NCBI RefSeq assembly: GCF_012184385.1
Contig: NZ_VSRL01000039.1
Location: forward strand, 1 to 53,854
Source of the DNA: Lentzea indica
GTDB taxonomy: Bacteria; Actinomycetota; Actinomycetes; Mycobacteriales; Pseudonocardiaceae
Length of the DNA: 53,854 nucleotides
Direction of reading: 5' to 3'
Each line of letters starts with the position of its first letter. Positions within the stretch are counted from its first letter, which is position 1. Below, piece by piece: positions 16,100 to 24,157 of the stretch. The position numbers and the translations under genes were made by a program. Under the pieces are notes generated by a model that was given only the letters and a program-made list of their open reading frames with translations, searched no databases and was not told the DNA's origin.

Positions 16100-17644
16100 T
16101 CACTTGTCCTTTGTGGAGTGTTGCTCTGTTGCTGTCGAACGACGATGCGAGGTTCCTGCCAGCGCGTGCTGAAGCTCGTTCTTCCCGGTCAGGGCGGTGA
16201 TCAGGCCACGCAGTGACGTGGTGGCCAGCCCGATGGAGGCGTCGCTCGCGCCGTAGGGGATCACCAGCGTGTCGTCGTGCAGCAGGGCGCCGCAGGAGTA
16301 GACGACGTTGGGCACGTACCCGTCGCGTTCGGTGACGGAGGGCAGCAGCAGCGGTTCTGGCAGGGTCGCCAGCACTCGTTCGGGGTGGTCGAGGTCGAGG
16401 AGCATCGCGCCCATCGAGTAGACCCGCATGGGGCCGACGCCGTGAGTCAGCACGAGCCAGCCCTCGGGAGTCTCGATGGGCGAACCGCAGTTGCCGACCT
16501 GGATGAGGTTCCAGTCCCGGCCGGGCACTTCCACGGGTTGTGCGCCGTTCCAGGTCCTGATGTCGTGGGAGGTCACCACGGCCGAGCTCTCGCCGTCGCC
16601 GCGCGTCAACGCCGCGAACCGGCCGCTGATCTTTCTGGGGAACAGGGCCATGCCCTTGTTGCGTGCGGCCGAACCGGTCGTCTGCGTGACGTGGAAGGTG
16701 CGGAAGTCCTTGGTCTGCAACAGTTGTGGCGCGACATCGGTTCCGTCGTAGGCGGTGTAGGTGGCGTAGTAGGTCTGCTCGCCGTCGTCGTCGGTGAAGT
16801 GCACGAACCTGGCGTCCTCCATGCCCTGACGTTCGGACGGGCCGGTCGGCCACAGCACCCGCCCTCCGATGACGGTGTCGTCGGGGAACTCCGAGGTGTA
16901 GTTGCACGCGGCGATCCACCGGATCAGCTCGACGGTCCGGTGTGCCTCCTGACGGGCGACCAGACTCGGGTGCAGATCGGCCAGCACCAGGTCCAGCTCG
17001 GCACCGGTGAACCGCGCGGGCAGCCACCGGTTCAGCACGGCGGAGACCTCGTCGTCCTGGCCGAACTCGGCGAGCTTGCCCTGGAACAGGCTCTTCTCGT
17101 ACACCGCCTCACCGTGCAGGCCGGTGGTGACGACGTTCGGGGGCGTGTCGACGGTGAGCGCACCACCGGGACCGATCACCCCCGTGCGGAAGCCGATCGA
17201 GGACAGATGGCCTTCACCGATGCCGCGCACGCTGAGCACGAATCTCAGCTGTCCCTGTGCCATCCCGCTCTGATCGGGGTGCGCGACCATGGACGGGTTG
17301 CACAGCGCGGCGCCCTCGATGGCGTACTCATGGGTGAAGTACGCGCCGATGAGCAGTCTGCGGGACTCGGACAGTTCGACATCTGCGGACAGTCGGTGGC
17401 TCACGCTCGCGAAGTGATCGGCGAAGGTCACTCGGACGTCCCGGTGCCTGCCGGCGAACATGCGGACCGTGCGATCCAGCACGGTGCACACAGTCTCCTC
17501 GTCCAGCGCCATCACCCGTCGGATCACGGCCGCGGACCGCGACTCGTGCTCCGGCCGCTCCTCTCCCGGTACGAACAGCTTGGCGATGACGCGGCGTGGG
17601 TCCGGCCGCAGCCGCAGCGAGGCGCGAGTGACGCCGGCGTTCAT
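16100..17644 (-). CDS. GH130-family glycosidase/phosphorylase (beta-mannoside-type)
   Basis: This 514-residue protein has a C-terminal five-bladed propeller of GH130: NPSMVAHPDQ, then GMEDARFVHFTDDDGEQTYY, ARNKGMALFPRKISGRFAAL, WNLIQVGNCGSPIETPEGWL and a final GYVPNVVYSCGALLHDDTLV with YGASD. GH130 enzymes phosphorolyse or hydrolyse beta-1,4- or beta-1,2-mannosides. The acid in GMEDAR and the basic K/R of NKG...FPRKI are at family positions. The N-terminal ~200 residues are an extra domain common to actinobacterial members. Its ATG overlaps the upstream stop (ATGA). Substrate and mechanism cannot be fixed from sequence. Confidence 0.85.
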   Translation of the reverse strand: MNAGVTRASLRLRPDPRRVIAKLFVPGEERPEHESRSAAVIRRVMALDEETVCTVLDRTVRMFAGRHRDVRVTFADHFASVSHRLSADVELSESRRLLIGAYFTHEYAIEGAALCNPSMVAHPDQSGMAQGQLRFVLSVRGIGEGHLSSIGFRTGVIGPGGALTVDTPPNVVTTGLHGEAVYEKSLFQGKLAEFGQDDEVSAVLNRWLPARFTGAELDLVLADLHPSLVARQEAHRTVELIRWIAACNYTSEFPDDTVIGGRVLWPTGPSERQGMEDARFVHFTDDDGEQTYYATYTAYDGTDVAPQLLQTKDFRTFHVTQTTGSAARNKGMALFPRKISGRFAALTRGDGESSAVVTSHDIRTWNGAQPVEVPGRDWNLIQVGNCGSPIETPEGWLVLTHGVGPMRVYSMGAMLLDLDHPERVLATLPEPLLLPSVTERDGYVPNVVYSCGALLHDDTLVIPYGASDASIGLATTSLRGLITALTGKNELQHALAGTSHRRSTATEQHSTKDK

Positions 17645-18651
17645 CCGGTGCTCCCCAGCAGAGTGCGTCGGTGTTGCAGCGTGGAGATCAGCGCCAGCGT
17701 CGACTCGGCACCCTGGTTGCGGTTGGGGCCGTCGGGGGTGAGTCCGTCGTAACCGCCGCCGGTCTCCTTGTCGCGCATGGGCACGCCGAGGTCGTTGCCG
17801 CCGTCGAACCACGCGACCGCGTGGCGGACACCCGCTTGCCACCTCAGGTCGCCGGTGACCTGGTGGGCGCGAGCACAGGCGTCAGCGAGTGCGGCGACCT
17901 CGATGGGTTGCTGGTCGAACGCCGGGCGAGGTTCACCGATGCGCCAGCCACCCGCCGGGGTCGGCGAAAGACGGGCCTCGGGGGACTCGACGGTCAGCAG
18001 CCAGTCCAGCAGTCGCAGGCCGTCATCGCGGATCTGGGGATCGGCGAGGAGGTCGCCCGCGGCGATCAGCGCCTCGGGCAGCGCGGCATTGGCGTAGAAG
18101 AGTCGTTGTTCGGGCCACGGCCAGTCCAGTGTGTCGGCGGGTTCGCCGACGTACGAGGAGATGTCACCGAGCAGCTTGGTCGCGAGTGCGTGATCGGGAA
18201 CCGCGCCCAGCACCTCGGCTGCGCCAAGCGCCGCAAAGGACATCGACCGCACCGATGGCGGCCGGTGATGGGCACTTCTGTCGAAGCAGGCCAGTGCGGC
18301 CTGGCGGATCCAGGGCACCGGGCATCGGGCGGACGCGGTGCCCAACCCCCACAGCGCGCGTCCCCACCAGTCACCCAGCTCCGGCTCGTCCCGCCAACCG
18401 CGGTCGGAACCGAGCCGGTTGTGGAAGCGCCCGTCATCGCTTTGGGCATGGGCGATGAAGGCCAGATAGCGCTCCACCAGAACGACCAGATCGGCGGACA
18501 GCTCCGGTTCCCGGCACAGGACGACCAGGCCGCGGGCGACATCGTCCAGGCAGTAGCCGTGTTCCCGGCGGGGCAGGGGACCGTCGGCGTGCTCGTACAG
18601 ACCCGTGTCGTCGCTGAGCCGGATCAGGTGCGCGAAACTCGGGCCGGTCAC
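17641..18651 (-). CDS. Six-hairpin glycosidase-like protein, glycosyltransferase-associated
   Basis: This 336-residue protein is rich in alternating helices typical of (alpha/alpha)6 barrels. HGYCLDDVARGLVVLCREPE, RFHNRLGSDRGWRDEPELGD and WWGRALWGLG carry conserved acidic and aromatic residues lining such barrels. The later GGWRIGEPRPAFDQQPIEVA and GYDGLTPDGPNRNQGAESTL complete the pattern. The GTG start overlaps the GT4 stop (GTGA) and its own stop overlaps the GH130 start, so all three are coupled. No signal peptide is present, so it is likely cytoplasmic. It probably handles the same mannose-containing glycan as its neighbours; catalysis is unproven. Confidence 0.65.
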   Translation of the reverse strand: MTGPSFAHLIRLSDDTGLYEHADGPLPRREHGYCLDDVARGLVVLCREPELSADLVVLVERYLAFIAHAQSDDGRFHNRLGSDRGWRDEPELGDWWGRALWGLGTASARCPVPWIRQAALACFDRSAHHRPPSVRSMSFAALGAAEVLGAVPDHALATKLLGDISSYVGEPADTLDWPWPEQRLFYANAALPEALIAAGDLLADPQIRDDGLRLLDWLLTVESPEARLSPTPAGGWRIGEPRPAFDQQPIEVAALADACARAHQVTGDLRWQAGVRHAVAWFDGGNDLGVPMRDKETGGGYDGLTPDGPNRNQGAESTLALISTLQHRRTLLGSTG

Positions 18652-19781
18652 GTGGTGACCACGACTCGGGCGGCGAGCACGCGCTCCGTCAGGCGGCGAT
18701 ACCGGTTCGCGACCGCCGACCAGCTCAGTGCCGGAGCGAGACGGGCCGAACGGTCGCTCATCCCGGCCGCGAGTCCCGGTTCGGTCAGCACCCGCCGCAG
18801 CGCCGCGGTGATGGCGCCCGGATCGCGGTGGGGCACCAGCAGCCCGGCTCCGTCCGCCAGCAGCTCGACGGCGTGCGGGAACTCGGTCGCGACCACCGGT
18901 TTGCCGGCGGCCAGGGCTTCGATGAGCACGCCGGACGTGACCTGCTCGGACGAGTCGTAGGGCAGCAGGACGACATCGGCTTGGCCGACCAGTTCCGCCA
19001 GTGCGTCGACCTCGCGGTAGGTCGGGTCGAACTCGACCAGGTCCGCGACGCCGAACGCGGCCGCGCGGTTGCGCAGGTTGCGGCGGTAGGTCTCGCCCTC
19101 GTGCGCCAGCACCTTGGGATGAGTCTGGCCGGCCACCAGGTAACGGGGCTTCAGGTCGCGCAGCGGGCCCAGTGCTGAGATGCCCCACTCGATGCCCTTG
19201 CCACGCCCCAGCAGACCCCAGGTGAGGATCATCGGCCGGTCGGCGGACGGAACGTGAGCGGGTGGTTCGACGGGGAGCGCGCCGTGTGGAATCACGACGA
19301 CCTCATCGGGCCGCTCGACGGCGTAGCCGTCCACGAGCCGCTGCCGCGCGGCCTCGGACATGGTCACCACAGCGTCGGCGTAGCCGACGACCTCTTCGAG
19401 CACCTGCCGCTGGCCAGGGGTGGGCGTGGTGAGCACCGTGTGCAGGACGATGATCACCGGCACCCGCAGCCGGGCGAGCACGCCGAGCACGTCGTCGCCA
19501 TCGCGGCCGGCGTAGATCCCGTACTCGTGCTGGACCACGACCATGTCGCAGCGGTTGAGCGCTTCGGCCGCGTCCTCGACCGCGCCGGGAGTCATCTGGT
19601 GCACCATCCGGGTTTCCGCGGTGGCGGCCGGCTCGTGGTCCGGCTCCGTGAGGACGCGGACCACGCGGCCCGTGCTTCCCGGCGTCACCGCGGTCAGATG
19701 GCGCAGGAGAGAAGCGGTGAACGTGGCGAGTCCACATTGCGTGGGCGGATACGTGCTCAGAAAACCGTAAGTGCGGACCAC
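18648..19781 (-). CDS. GT4-family glycosyltransferase (GT-B fold)
   Basis: The N-terminal Rossmann half opens with RTYGFLSTYPPTQCGLATFT, the glycine-rich acceptor-side loop. DMVVVQHEYGIY follows, then in the C-terminal half the nucleotide-sugar-binding pattern SEQVTSGVLIEALAAGKPVV with E...G/A...P-V-V-A-T. I prefer the GTG at 19781 because similarity begins at RTYGFLSTYPP; an ATG at 19820 would add 13 residues (MEHLLPTIRKARF). From the GTG it is 377 residues. It likely transfers a hexose from a nucleotide donor. Coupled by a four-base overlap to the six-hairpin gene. Confidence 0.85.
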   Translation of the reverse strand: MVRTYGFLSTYPPTQCGLATFTASLLRHLTAVTPGSTGRVVRVLTEPDHEPAATAETRMVHQMTPGAVEDAAEALNRCDMVVVQHEYGIYAGRDGDDVLGVLARLRVPVIIVLHTVLTTPTPGQRQVLEEVVGYADAVVTMSEAARQRLVDGYAVERPDEVVVIPHGALPVEPPAHVPSADRPMILTWGLLGRGKGIEWGISALGPLRDLKPRYLVAGQTHPKVLAHEGETYRRNLRNRAAAFGVADLVEFDPTYREVDALAELVGQADVVLLPYDSSEQVTSGVLIEALAAGKPVVATEFPHAVELLADGAGLLVPHRDPGAITAALRRVLTEPGLAAGMSDRSARLAPALSWSAVANRYRRLTERVLAARVVVTT

Positions 19782-19830
19782 GAAGCGGGCCTTTCGGATT
19801 GTCGGAAGCAGATGCTCCACTGTGGACGGG

Positions 19831-20136
19831 TCAGGCGAGGGGTCGCCGCGCCTGGTCCGGGATGTGACCGTGCAAGCTCAGCCTGCGCATCTCGACGTGC
19901 TCCCGGCGCGCAGACAGCGTGATGCGATGCCCGTCCAGCGCCGTGAGGTCGATGGTGCGCACGGGGCGTGAGACGAAGCCGTCGAGCTGAGCCCGCCGCC
20001 ATCGGTCGGCGAGGTGGTAGTAGCTCAGCCACAGGGCGTCGCCCAGCTCGGCGAGCAGTGTGCGCGGCGAGCGCCGAGGCCGCTCGGAGACCGGGTCGGT
20101 CGATGGAGCGATGGGAAGGTGGGATGCCGACATCAT
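19831..20136 (-). CDS. Conserved-looking small protein of unknown function (101 aa)
   Basis: First gene of the glycan operon, ending about 50 bp before the GT4 gene. Pro/Ser-rich N-terminus (about 1-25), then a helical, Trp/Tyr-rich centre (TLLAELGDALWLSYYHLADR, WRRAQLDGFV) and a basic beta-rich end (RTIDLTALDGHRITLSARRE). There is no signal or membrane segment. I do not recognise the family. Codon use is typical of the genome. Confidence 0.55.
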   Translation of the reverse strand: MMSASHLPIAPSTDPVSERPRRSPRTLLAELGDALWLSYYHLADRWRRAQLDGFVSRPVRTIDLTALDGHRITLSARREHVEMRRLSLHGHIPDQARRPLA

Positions 20137-20435
20137 GTCGGGGACTCCCGTCCCCGGCCGGAAAGCAGCCGGTTCAGTTTTTCGCCGAGTACGACATGAG
20201 CTTGACCACCCACGTACGAGGTGTTCCCGACAAAAACAACTCTACACCAATTCTGATTTGATCAACCAAATGGACTTCCTTGATTTTCTGCTACGTCCCT
20301 CCGCAGGTGGGAGCTCCATCCGGCGATCCGTCAAATGTCAAGCAGAAAATATCGTGAGCCCGTAACATGAGGTTAAACACGAAATTCGGCAGAACGTAAA
20401 CTTTATTCGGCTCGTCGGTGGGCCGCGATGTACCG
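20137..20435. promoter_or_regulatory. AT-rich divergent control region
   Basis: This is about 300 bp, with a markedly AT-rich section (about 20225-20410) unlike the rest of the window. It must hold the promoter of the minus-strand glycan operon and of the truncated GNAT gene on the plus strand. A minus-strand TTGATC near 20262 and TAGAGT near 20240 are possible boxes with a short spacer; the assignment is weak. Confidence 0.35.
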
Positions 20436-20653
20436 ATGCGGACAACCGAGGTGTTGACCACCGAGCGGCTGCTGTTGCAGCAGTGGATGGCCGAAGATGC
20501 CCGGCTGCGCGCTCGGGCCGGGCGGTGGGCGATCCAGCGCACCGCCGATGACGAGGTGATCGGTGGCGCCATTCTGCTCCCGCTGCCTCCTGGCAACGAG
20601 GACTTCGAGATCGGCTGGCAATTGCGCCCCCGATGCCAGGGGCAACGGCTACG
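20436..20653 (+). pseudogene. GNAT N-acetyltransferase, truncated by an IS
   Basis: The ATG at 20436 begins MRTTEVLTTERLLLQQW, the classic GNAT N-terminus. After an internal deletion the acetyl-CoA region follows: DDEVIGGAILLPLPPGNEDF, then EIGWQL. A frameshift in the C run near 20629 moves DARGNGY into another frame. The gene ends at 20653, exactly where an IS terminal repeat begins. Not functional. Confidence 0.75.
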
Positions 20654-21862
20654 CCTGTGCGTGCCGAGAATACGTCGGCGCAGTTCAGCAGGCGTCGGCG
20701 CGCTACCGGTCATCCGGCATGATCGCGGCCGTGCTGGTCCGCTTCGCCTACCTCGCTGTCTCTCACGCCTTCGCTGCGCTATGGCTGTTGCACATGAGTG
20801 ATCGTGAGAAGGACGTCGAGATTCTGACGCTACGCCATCAGCTCGTGGTCTTGCGTAGACAGCTCGGCGATCAGCGCCCACGACTGCGGTCTGAGGACAG
20901 GGCGTTGCTCGCCGTCTTGCTCGTGCCCTTGGCTCGGGTGGGGTTGCGCCGGCTCCGGCTGCTGTTCAGCCCGGACACGGTGCTGAGGTGGCATCGCGAC
21001 TTGATGAAGCGCCGCTATGCCCGTGCGAGCGTGAACCGAAGACCTGGACGTCCGCGCACTGTCGCCTCGATCCGCCGCCTCGTCCTGCGCCTGGCAAACG
21101 AGAACCCCTCGTGGGGATATCGACGCATCCACGGCGAACTCGCGCTTCTCGGTGTCGCGATCGCCGCCTCCACGGTGTGGGAGATCCTCAAGACTGCCGG
21201 CATCGATCCGGCCCCGCGCCGGGCGACCGTTACCTGGGCCGACTTCCTGCGTTCGCAGGCTGAGGCGATCCTGGCGATGGACTTCATCGAGGCTGTCACG
21301 CTGACCGGGCAGCGCCAGTACATTCTCGCCGCCATCCACCATGCGAGTCGGCGCGTATGGATAGTCGGCACCACCGCACACCCACCCATGCCTGGGTCAC
21401 CCCGGTCATCCGCAACCTGCTTATGGACCTCGAGGACGCTGGACACCTCGCGCGGATCAGATTCTTTATCCGTGACCGCGACGCCAAATACCCCGCGTTG
21501 ATCGACGAGATCCTCGGCTCCGCGGGGATCGCCGCAGTACTGACCGGCGACCGGATGCCCCGCATGAACTCGATCACCGAACGCTGGGTCACGACATTCC
21601 GCGCCGAACTGCTGGATCGCATGCTGATCTGGAATCAGACCCATCTACGGCATGCACTGCGCGAGTACGAGCGGCACTACAACGAGCACCGGACCCACCG
21701 ATCGCTCGCCGCCGCAGCACCCCTGCGGACCTTGCCCCAGCCTCTCAAACCCAGCCAGATCGAACGCCTCACCGTAGATCGAGAGGACCGTCTCGGCGGA
21801 GTCATCCACGAGTATCACCATGCCGCTTAACCTGCACGGATGCGGTTTTCGGCACGCACAGG
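20654..21862 (+). mobile_element. Insertion sequence copy A with 14-bp terminal repeats
   Basis: CCTGTGCGTGCCGA at 20654-20667 is exactly inverted at 21849-21862. The same end, with one difference, occurs at 30467 before a second partial copy. The 1209-bp interval contains one rve-type transposase gene. The left neighbour is a cut GNAT gene and the right neighbour a cut IS110 gene. The five bases flanking each side differ (ctacg and gcggt), so no target duplication remains, which suggests recombination between copies rather than a simple insertion. Confidence 0.85.
20719..21830 (+). pseudogene. Integrase-core (rve/DDE) transposase of IS copy A, frameshifted
   Basis: The ATG at 20719 begins MIAAVLVRFAYLAVSHAFAA, then REKDVEILTLRHQLVVLRRQ, the usual N-terminus of this single-ORF family. 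The HTH_21-like part (ENPSWGYRRIHGELALLGVA) and first catalytic D (AMDFIEAVTL) are in the first frame. A missing C near 21378 puts the rest (AWVTPVIRNLLMDLEDAGHL, D in FIRDRDAKYP, E in TERWVTTFRAEL, HYNEHRTHRSL) in another frame. All three acidic residues survive. Restoring one C gives about 370 residues. Confidence 0.85.
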
Positions 21863-22266
21863 GCGGTGAGCATCCGCAGCTCGACGACCAGTTCCTCGTC
21901 CGCCCGCACCACAGTCAGGTCACGGCGCATGCGAGCTTGGTCGGCAATGACGTAGGCATCCTTGGCATCGGTCTTGCCCGCGCCCCGGTACGTGTTCGCA
22001 GCCCGATTCACCATCATGCCGGGCACGTACACGACCCGCTGACCACGGGCCAGCAGTAACGCAACCAGCAGAGCGGACTCGCTGCTGTGCAGGTCAATGG
22101 CCCATACCAACTCCTCAGCCAGGGCACTTACTTCGCCGATGAGCGCCAGCAACGCGGACTCGTCGTTGGCCACACGCCGCGAGAACAACCTGTCGCCGCC
22201 AGCGTCCACCACCACCGCATGGTGGTGCTGCTTGCCGATGTCCACCCCGACCCATGCCCGGTCCAA
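21863..22266 (-). pseudogene. IS110-family transposase N-terminal fragment (DEDD domain)
   Basis: The TTG at 22266, preceded by GAGGAGA, begins DRAWVGVDIGKQHHHAVVVD. DEDD catalytic acids are visible in VGVDIGK, VWAIDLHSSES and GAGKTDAKDAYVIADQARMR. The gene is cut after VVELRMLTA at the end of IS copy A; the transposase_20 domain with the serine is absent. Defective. Confidence 0.85.
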
Positions 22267-22588
22267 CCAGGTCTCCTCACACCCCGATGTCCAGTCCCGA
22301 GACGGCGTCGCTGGCAGGTCCCTATTCAGCCACAACAGCGCAGCTCTCAATCAGCAGCCGAGTCGTCCGTGAGGGCCAGGCGGCCAGTCGTAGGGAGCCA
22401 CCTACGCAGACCACTGAAAGCCACACCTGGCCCTCCCGGGACATCCAGACCGCTCACCGACCCGGACAACATCAAGATAGGGACCACTGATCAGTTAGGA
22501 CTTACTCGTCTAGGGCTTCTGCAGACCATCAGCGATGACATGCGGCACTACCTCTCCCCACCTGGCTTCCCGTCCACCGCCCGCGCCG
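22267..22588. other. Intergenic remainder of the IS110 element
   Basis: No gene is seen. It contains the 5' flank of the IS110 remnant and leads to the MerR promoter. I could not define an IS110 end. Confidence 0.35.
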
Positions 22589-22604
22589 TAGATTGGTTGT
22601 CGTG
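22589..22604 (+). promoter_or_regulatory. -10 box of a probably leaderless MerR transcript
   Basis: TAGATT (22589-22594) ends 7 nt before the GTG at 22602, with no ribosome-binding site between. This is the usual geometry of leaderless actinobacterial mRNAs. Confidence 0.45.
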
Positions 22605-22997
22605 ACCACGACGTCCTCCGCCGCGACGATGAAGATCGGGGAACTGGCCCGGCTGACCGGGGTCAGCGCTCGTTCGTTGCGGTACTACGAGCAGCAGGGG
22701 CTGATGCACAGCACGCGCTCCGTCGGCGGGCAGCGGCACTACGCGGCGACGGAGGTCGAACGGGTCGAGATCATCCGGCGGTTGTTCGACGCGGGGCTGA
22801 GCAGCAAGGTGATCGCCCGGTTGCTGCCGTGCGTGGACAGCGACGCCAAGGACGTCGCCGAAGACGCTTTCGACACGATGCACGAGGAGCGCGACCGGCT
22901 GACCGCCGACATCGCCCGGCTCGTCGAGGCCAGGGCCGTCCTCGACGAGCTGATCGAGATCAACACCCGGCACCGGGCCAGGATCGGTGCCGGGTGA
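22602..22997 (+). CDS. MerR-family transcriptional regulator
   Basis: This 131-residue protein has a winged helix-turn-helix at the start (MKIGELARLTGVSARSLRYY, then EQQGLMHSTRSVGGQRHYAA) and a long dimerisation helix (about 85-125, HEERDRLTADIARLVEARAV). It has no cysteine pair for metal binding at the C-terminus. GTG at 22602 is chosen from the -10 spacing; ATG at 22629 begins exactly at the domain and is also possible. It is tail-to-tail with the oxidoreductase gene (6 bp apart), whose promoter carries a MerR-like dyad, so the oxidoreductase is its probable target. Confidence 0.85.
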   Translation: MTTTSSAATMKIGELARLTGVSARSLRYYEQQGLMHSTRSVGGQRHYAATEVERVEIIRRLFDAGLSSKVIARLLPCVDSDAKDVAEDAFDTMHEERDRLTADIARLVEARAVLDELIEINTRHRARIGAG

Positions 22998-23003
22998 GCG
23001 TAC

Positions 23004-23921
23004 TCAGAGGCTCATGTCGATGACGAGCTTGCCCGTGGCGTGCAGGGACTCGACGAGTGCCAACGCCTCGTGCGCGCGTTCGAGCGGATACGTCTGAGTG
23101 ATGTGCGGGTCGAGCTTTCCGATGACCATCAGCTCGGCGACGCGTTCGAGCCCTGCCCGGTCGAGGCGGCGGTGGACCATCACGCCACCGAGTTCGGTCA
23201 CGGACGGGTCCCCGACGGAGATGAGCTTCGCAGCCAGTGGGGCGATCTCGCGCAGCGACTCGCCGCCGACGTTGTCGACCGCGGCGTCGAAGCCGTCCGG
23301 GGCCTGTGCGCGGAGCCGGTCCACGACGCCGCCGCCGGTGTAGTCCACAAAGGACGCACCGGTCGACGTGACGAGATCCCGCTTCGCCGCGCTCGCAGTA
23401 CCCGTCACGACCAGGCCTCGGCCCTGGGCCAGCTGGGCCAGCGCGATGCCGACGCCGCCGCCGATCCCGTTGACCAGCAACGAGGATCCGGCGGGCAGGT
23501 CGAGCTGGTCCAGCACGTCCAGCGCGGTGGTGCCGGCGACGGGGATGGTCGCCGCCCAGGTGTCCGGCAGCGCGCCTGGGATGCGGGCCGTGGAGTCGCC
23601 GAGCAGTAGCGTCGTTCCCGCGTACGTGCCCGAGCCGGTCAGCGCGAACCCAGTGACCCGGTCGCCGACGGCCAGGCCGGTCACCTCCGCGCCGACCGCG
23701 AGCACGGTTCCGGCCGCTTCCAATCCCAGGACCTGCGGGAAGGGCAGGTGGCCGTTCAACGCGGGGGCGTGTCCGGACCGCAGCTTGTGGTCCACCGGAT
23801 TCACTCCCGCCGCCGTGACGCGGACGAGGACTTCGGCGGGACCGGGCACGGGATCCGGCCGCTCGAAGAACTCCTGGACGTCGGCCTCGCCGAAAGTCGT
23901 GTATCCCAACGCTTTGCTCAT
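23004..23921 (-). CDS. NADP-dependent oxidoreductase, MDR/quinone reductase-like
   Basis: This is a 305-residue zinc-independent medium-chain dehydrogenase. The N-terminal GroES-like domain has VTAAGVNPVDHKLRSGH and FPQVLGLEAAGTVLAVGAEV. The Rossmann domain has LLVNGIGGGVGIALAQLAQG (G-x-G-x-x-G) followed by FVDYTGG and a C-terminal HITQTYPLERAHEALALVES. No structural or catalytic zinc cysteines are present. The ATG at 23921 is preceded by AGGAG. Likely reduces enones or quinones with NADPH. Regulated through the dyad at 23968-23983. Confidence 0.88.
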   Translation of the reverse strand: MSKALGYTTFGEADVQEFFERPDPVPGPAEVLVRVTAAGVNPVDHKLRSGHAPALNGHLPFPQVLGLEAAGTVLAVGAEVTGLAVGDRVTGFALTGSGTYAGTTLLLGDSTARIPGALPDTWAATIPVAGTTALDVLDQLDLPAGSSLLVNGIGGGVGIALAQLAQGRGLVVTGTASAAKRDLVTSTGASFVDYTGGGVVDRLRAQAPDGFDAAVDNVGGESLREIAPLAAKLISVGDPSVTELGGVMVHRRLDRAGLERVAELMVIGKLDPHITQTYPLERAHEALALVESLHATGKLVIDMSL

Positions 23922-23967
23922 CGTGAACAGCTCCTGGAACGTCGAATCACTGACGATTTCGACGCTA

Positions 23968-23983
23968 TGTGTTGACACCAGTG
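23968..23983 (-). promoter_or_regulatory. MerR-type operator overlapping the -35 of the oxidoreductase gene
   Basis: TTGACACCAGTGTCAA (plus strand) has 7-bp arms TTGACAC/GTGTCAA around two bases. On the minus strand it starts with a consensus -35 (TTGACA) 47 bp upstream of the oxidoreductase ATG. A dyad starting at the -35 is the classic MerR arrangement. The -10 is not clear. Confidence 0.65.
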
Positions 23984-24013
23984 TCAACTTCCACCCGATG
24001 TGACGCGGGCATC

Positions 24014-24157
24014 TCAGTTCTCGGCGTCCTCGAAGATCAGGAACGTCTTGGTCGACAGCACGCTGGGGGTGTTCTGCAGCTGGTCCGGCACGATACGGCG
24101 CAACGCGTTGTTGTCCTGTGCCCTGACCAAGAGCATCACGTCGAACTCGCCTGTGGG
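24014..24157 (-). pseudogene. Lrp/AsnC regulator C-terminal fragment
   Basis: The frame encodes PTGEFDVMLLVRAQDNNALR, then RIVPDQLQNTPSVLSTKTFL and IFEDAEN, then stop. This is the end of the RAM/effector domain of Lrp/AsnC regulators (TGEFDxxLxVR, LxxxPGVxxTxT). Everything upstream is replaced by the IS end at 24158. Confidence 0.75.

Noticed and set aside
15691..20136. The glycan operon as a polyketide or antibiotic glycosylation cluster
   Set aside because: There is no biosynthetic core or sugar-nucleotide genes; GH130 plus RaiA-like points to storage or stress.
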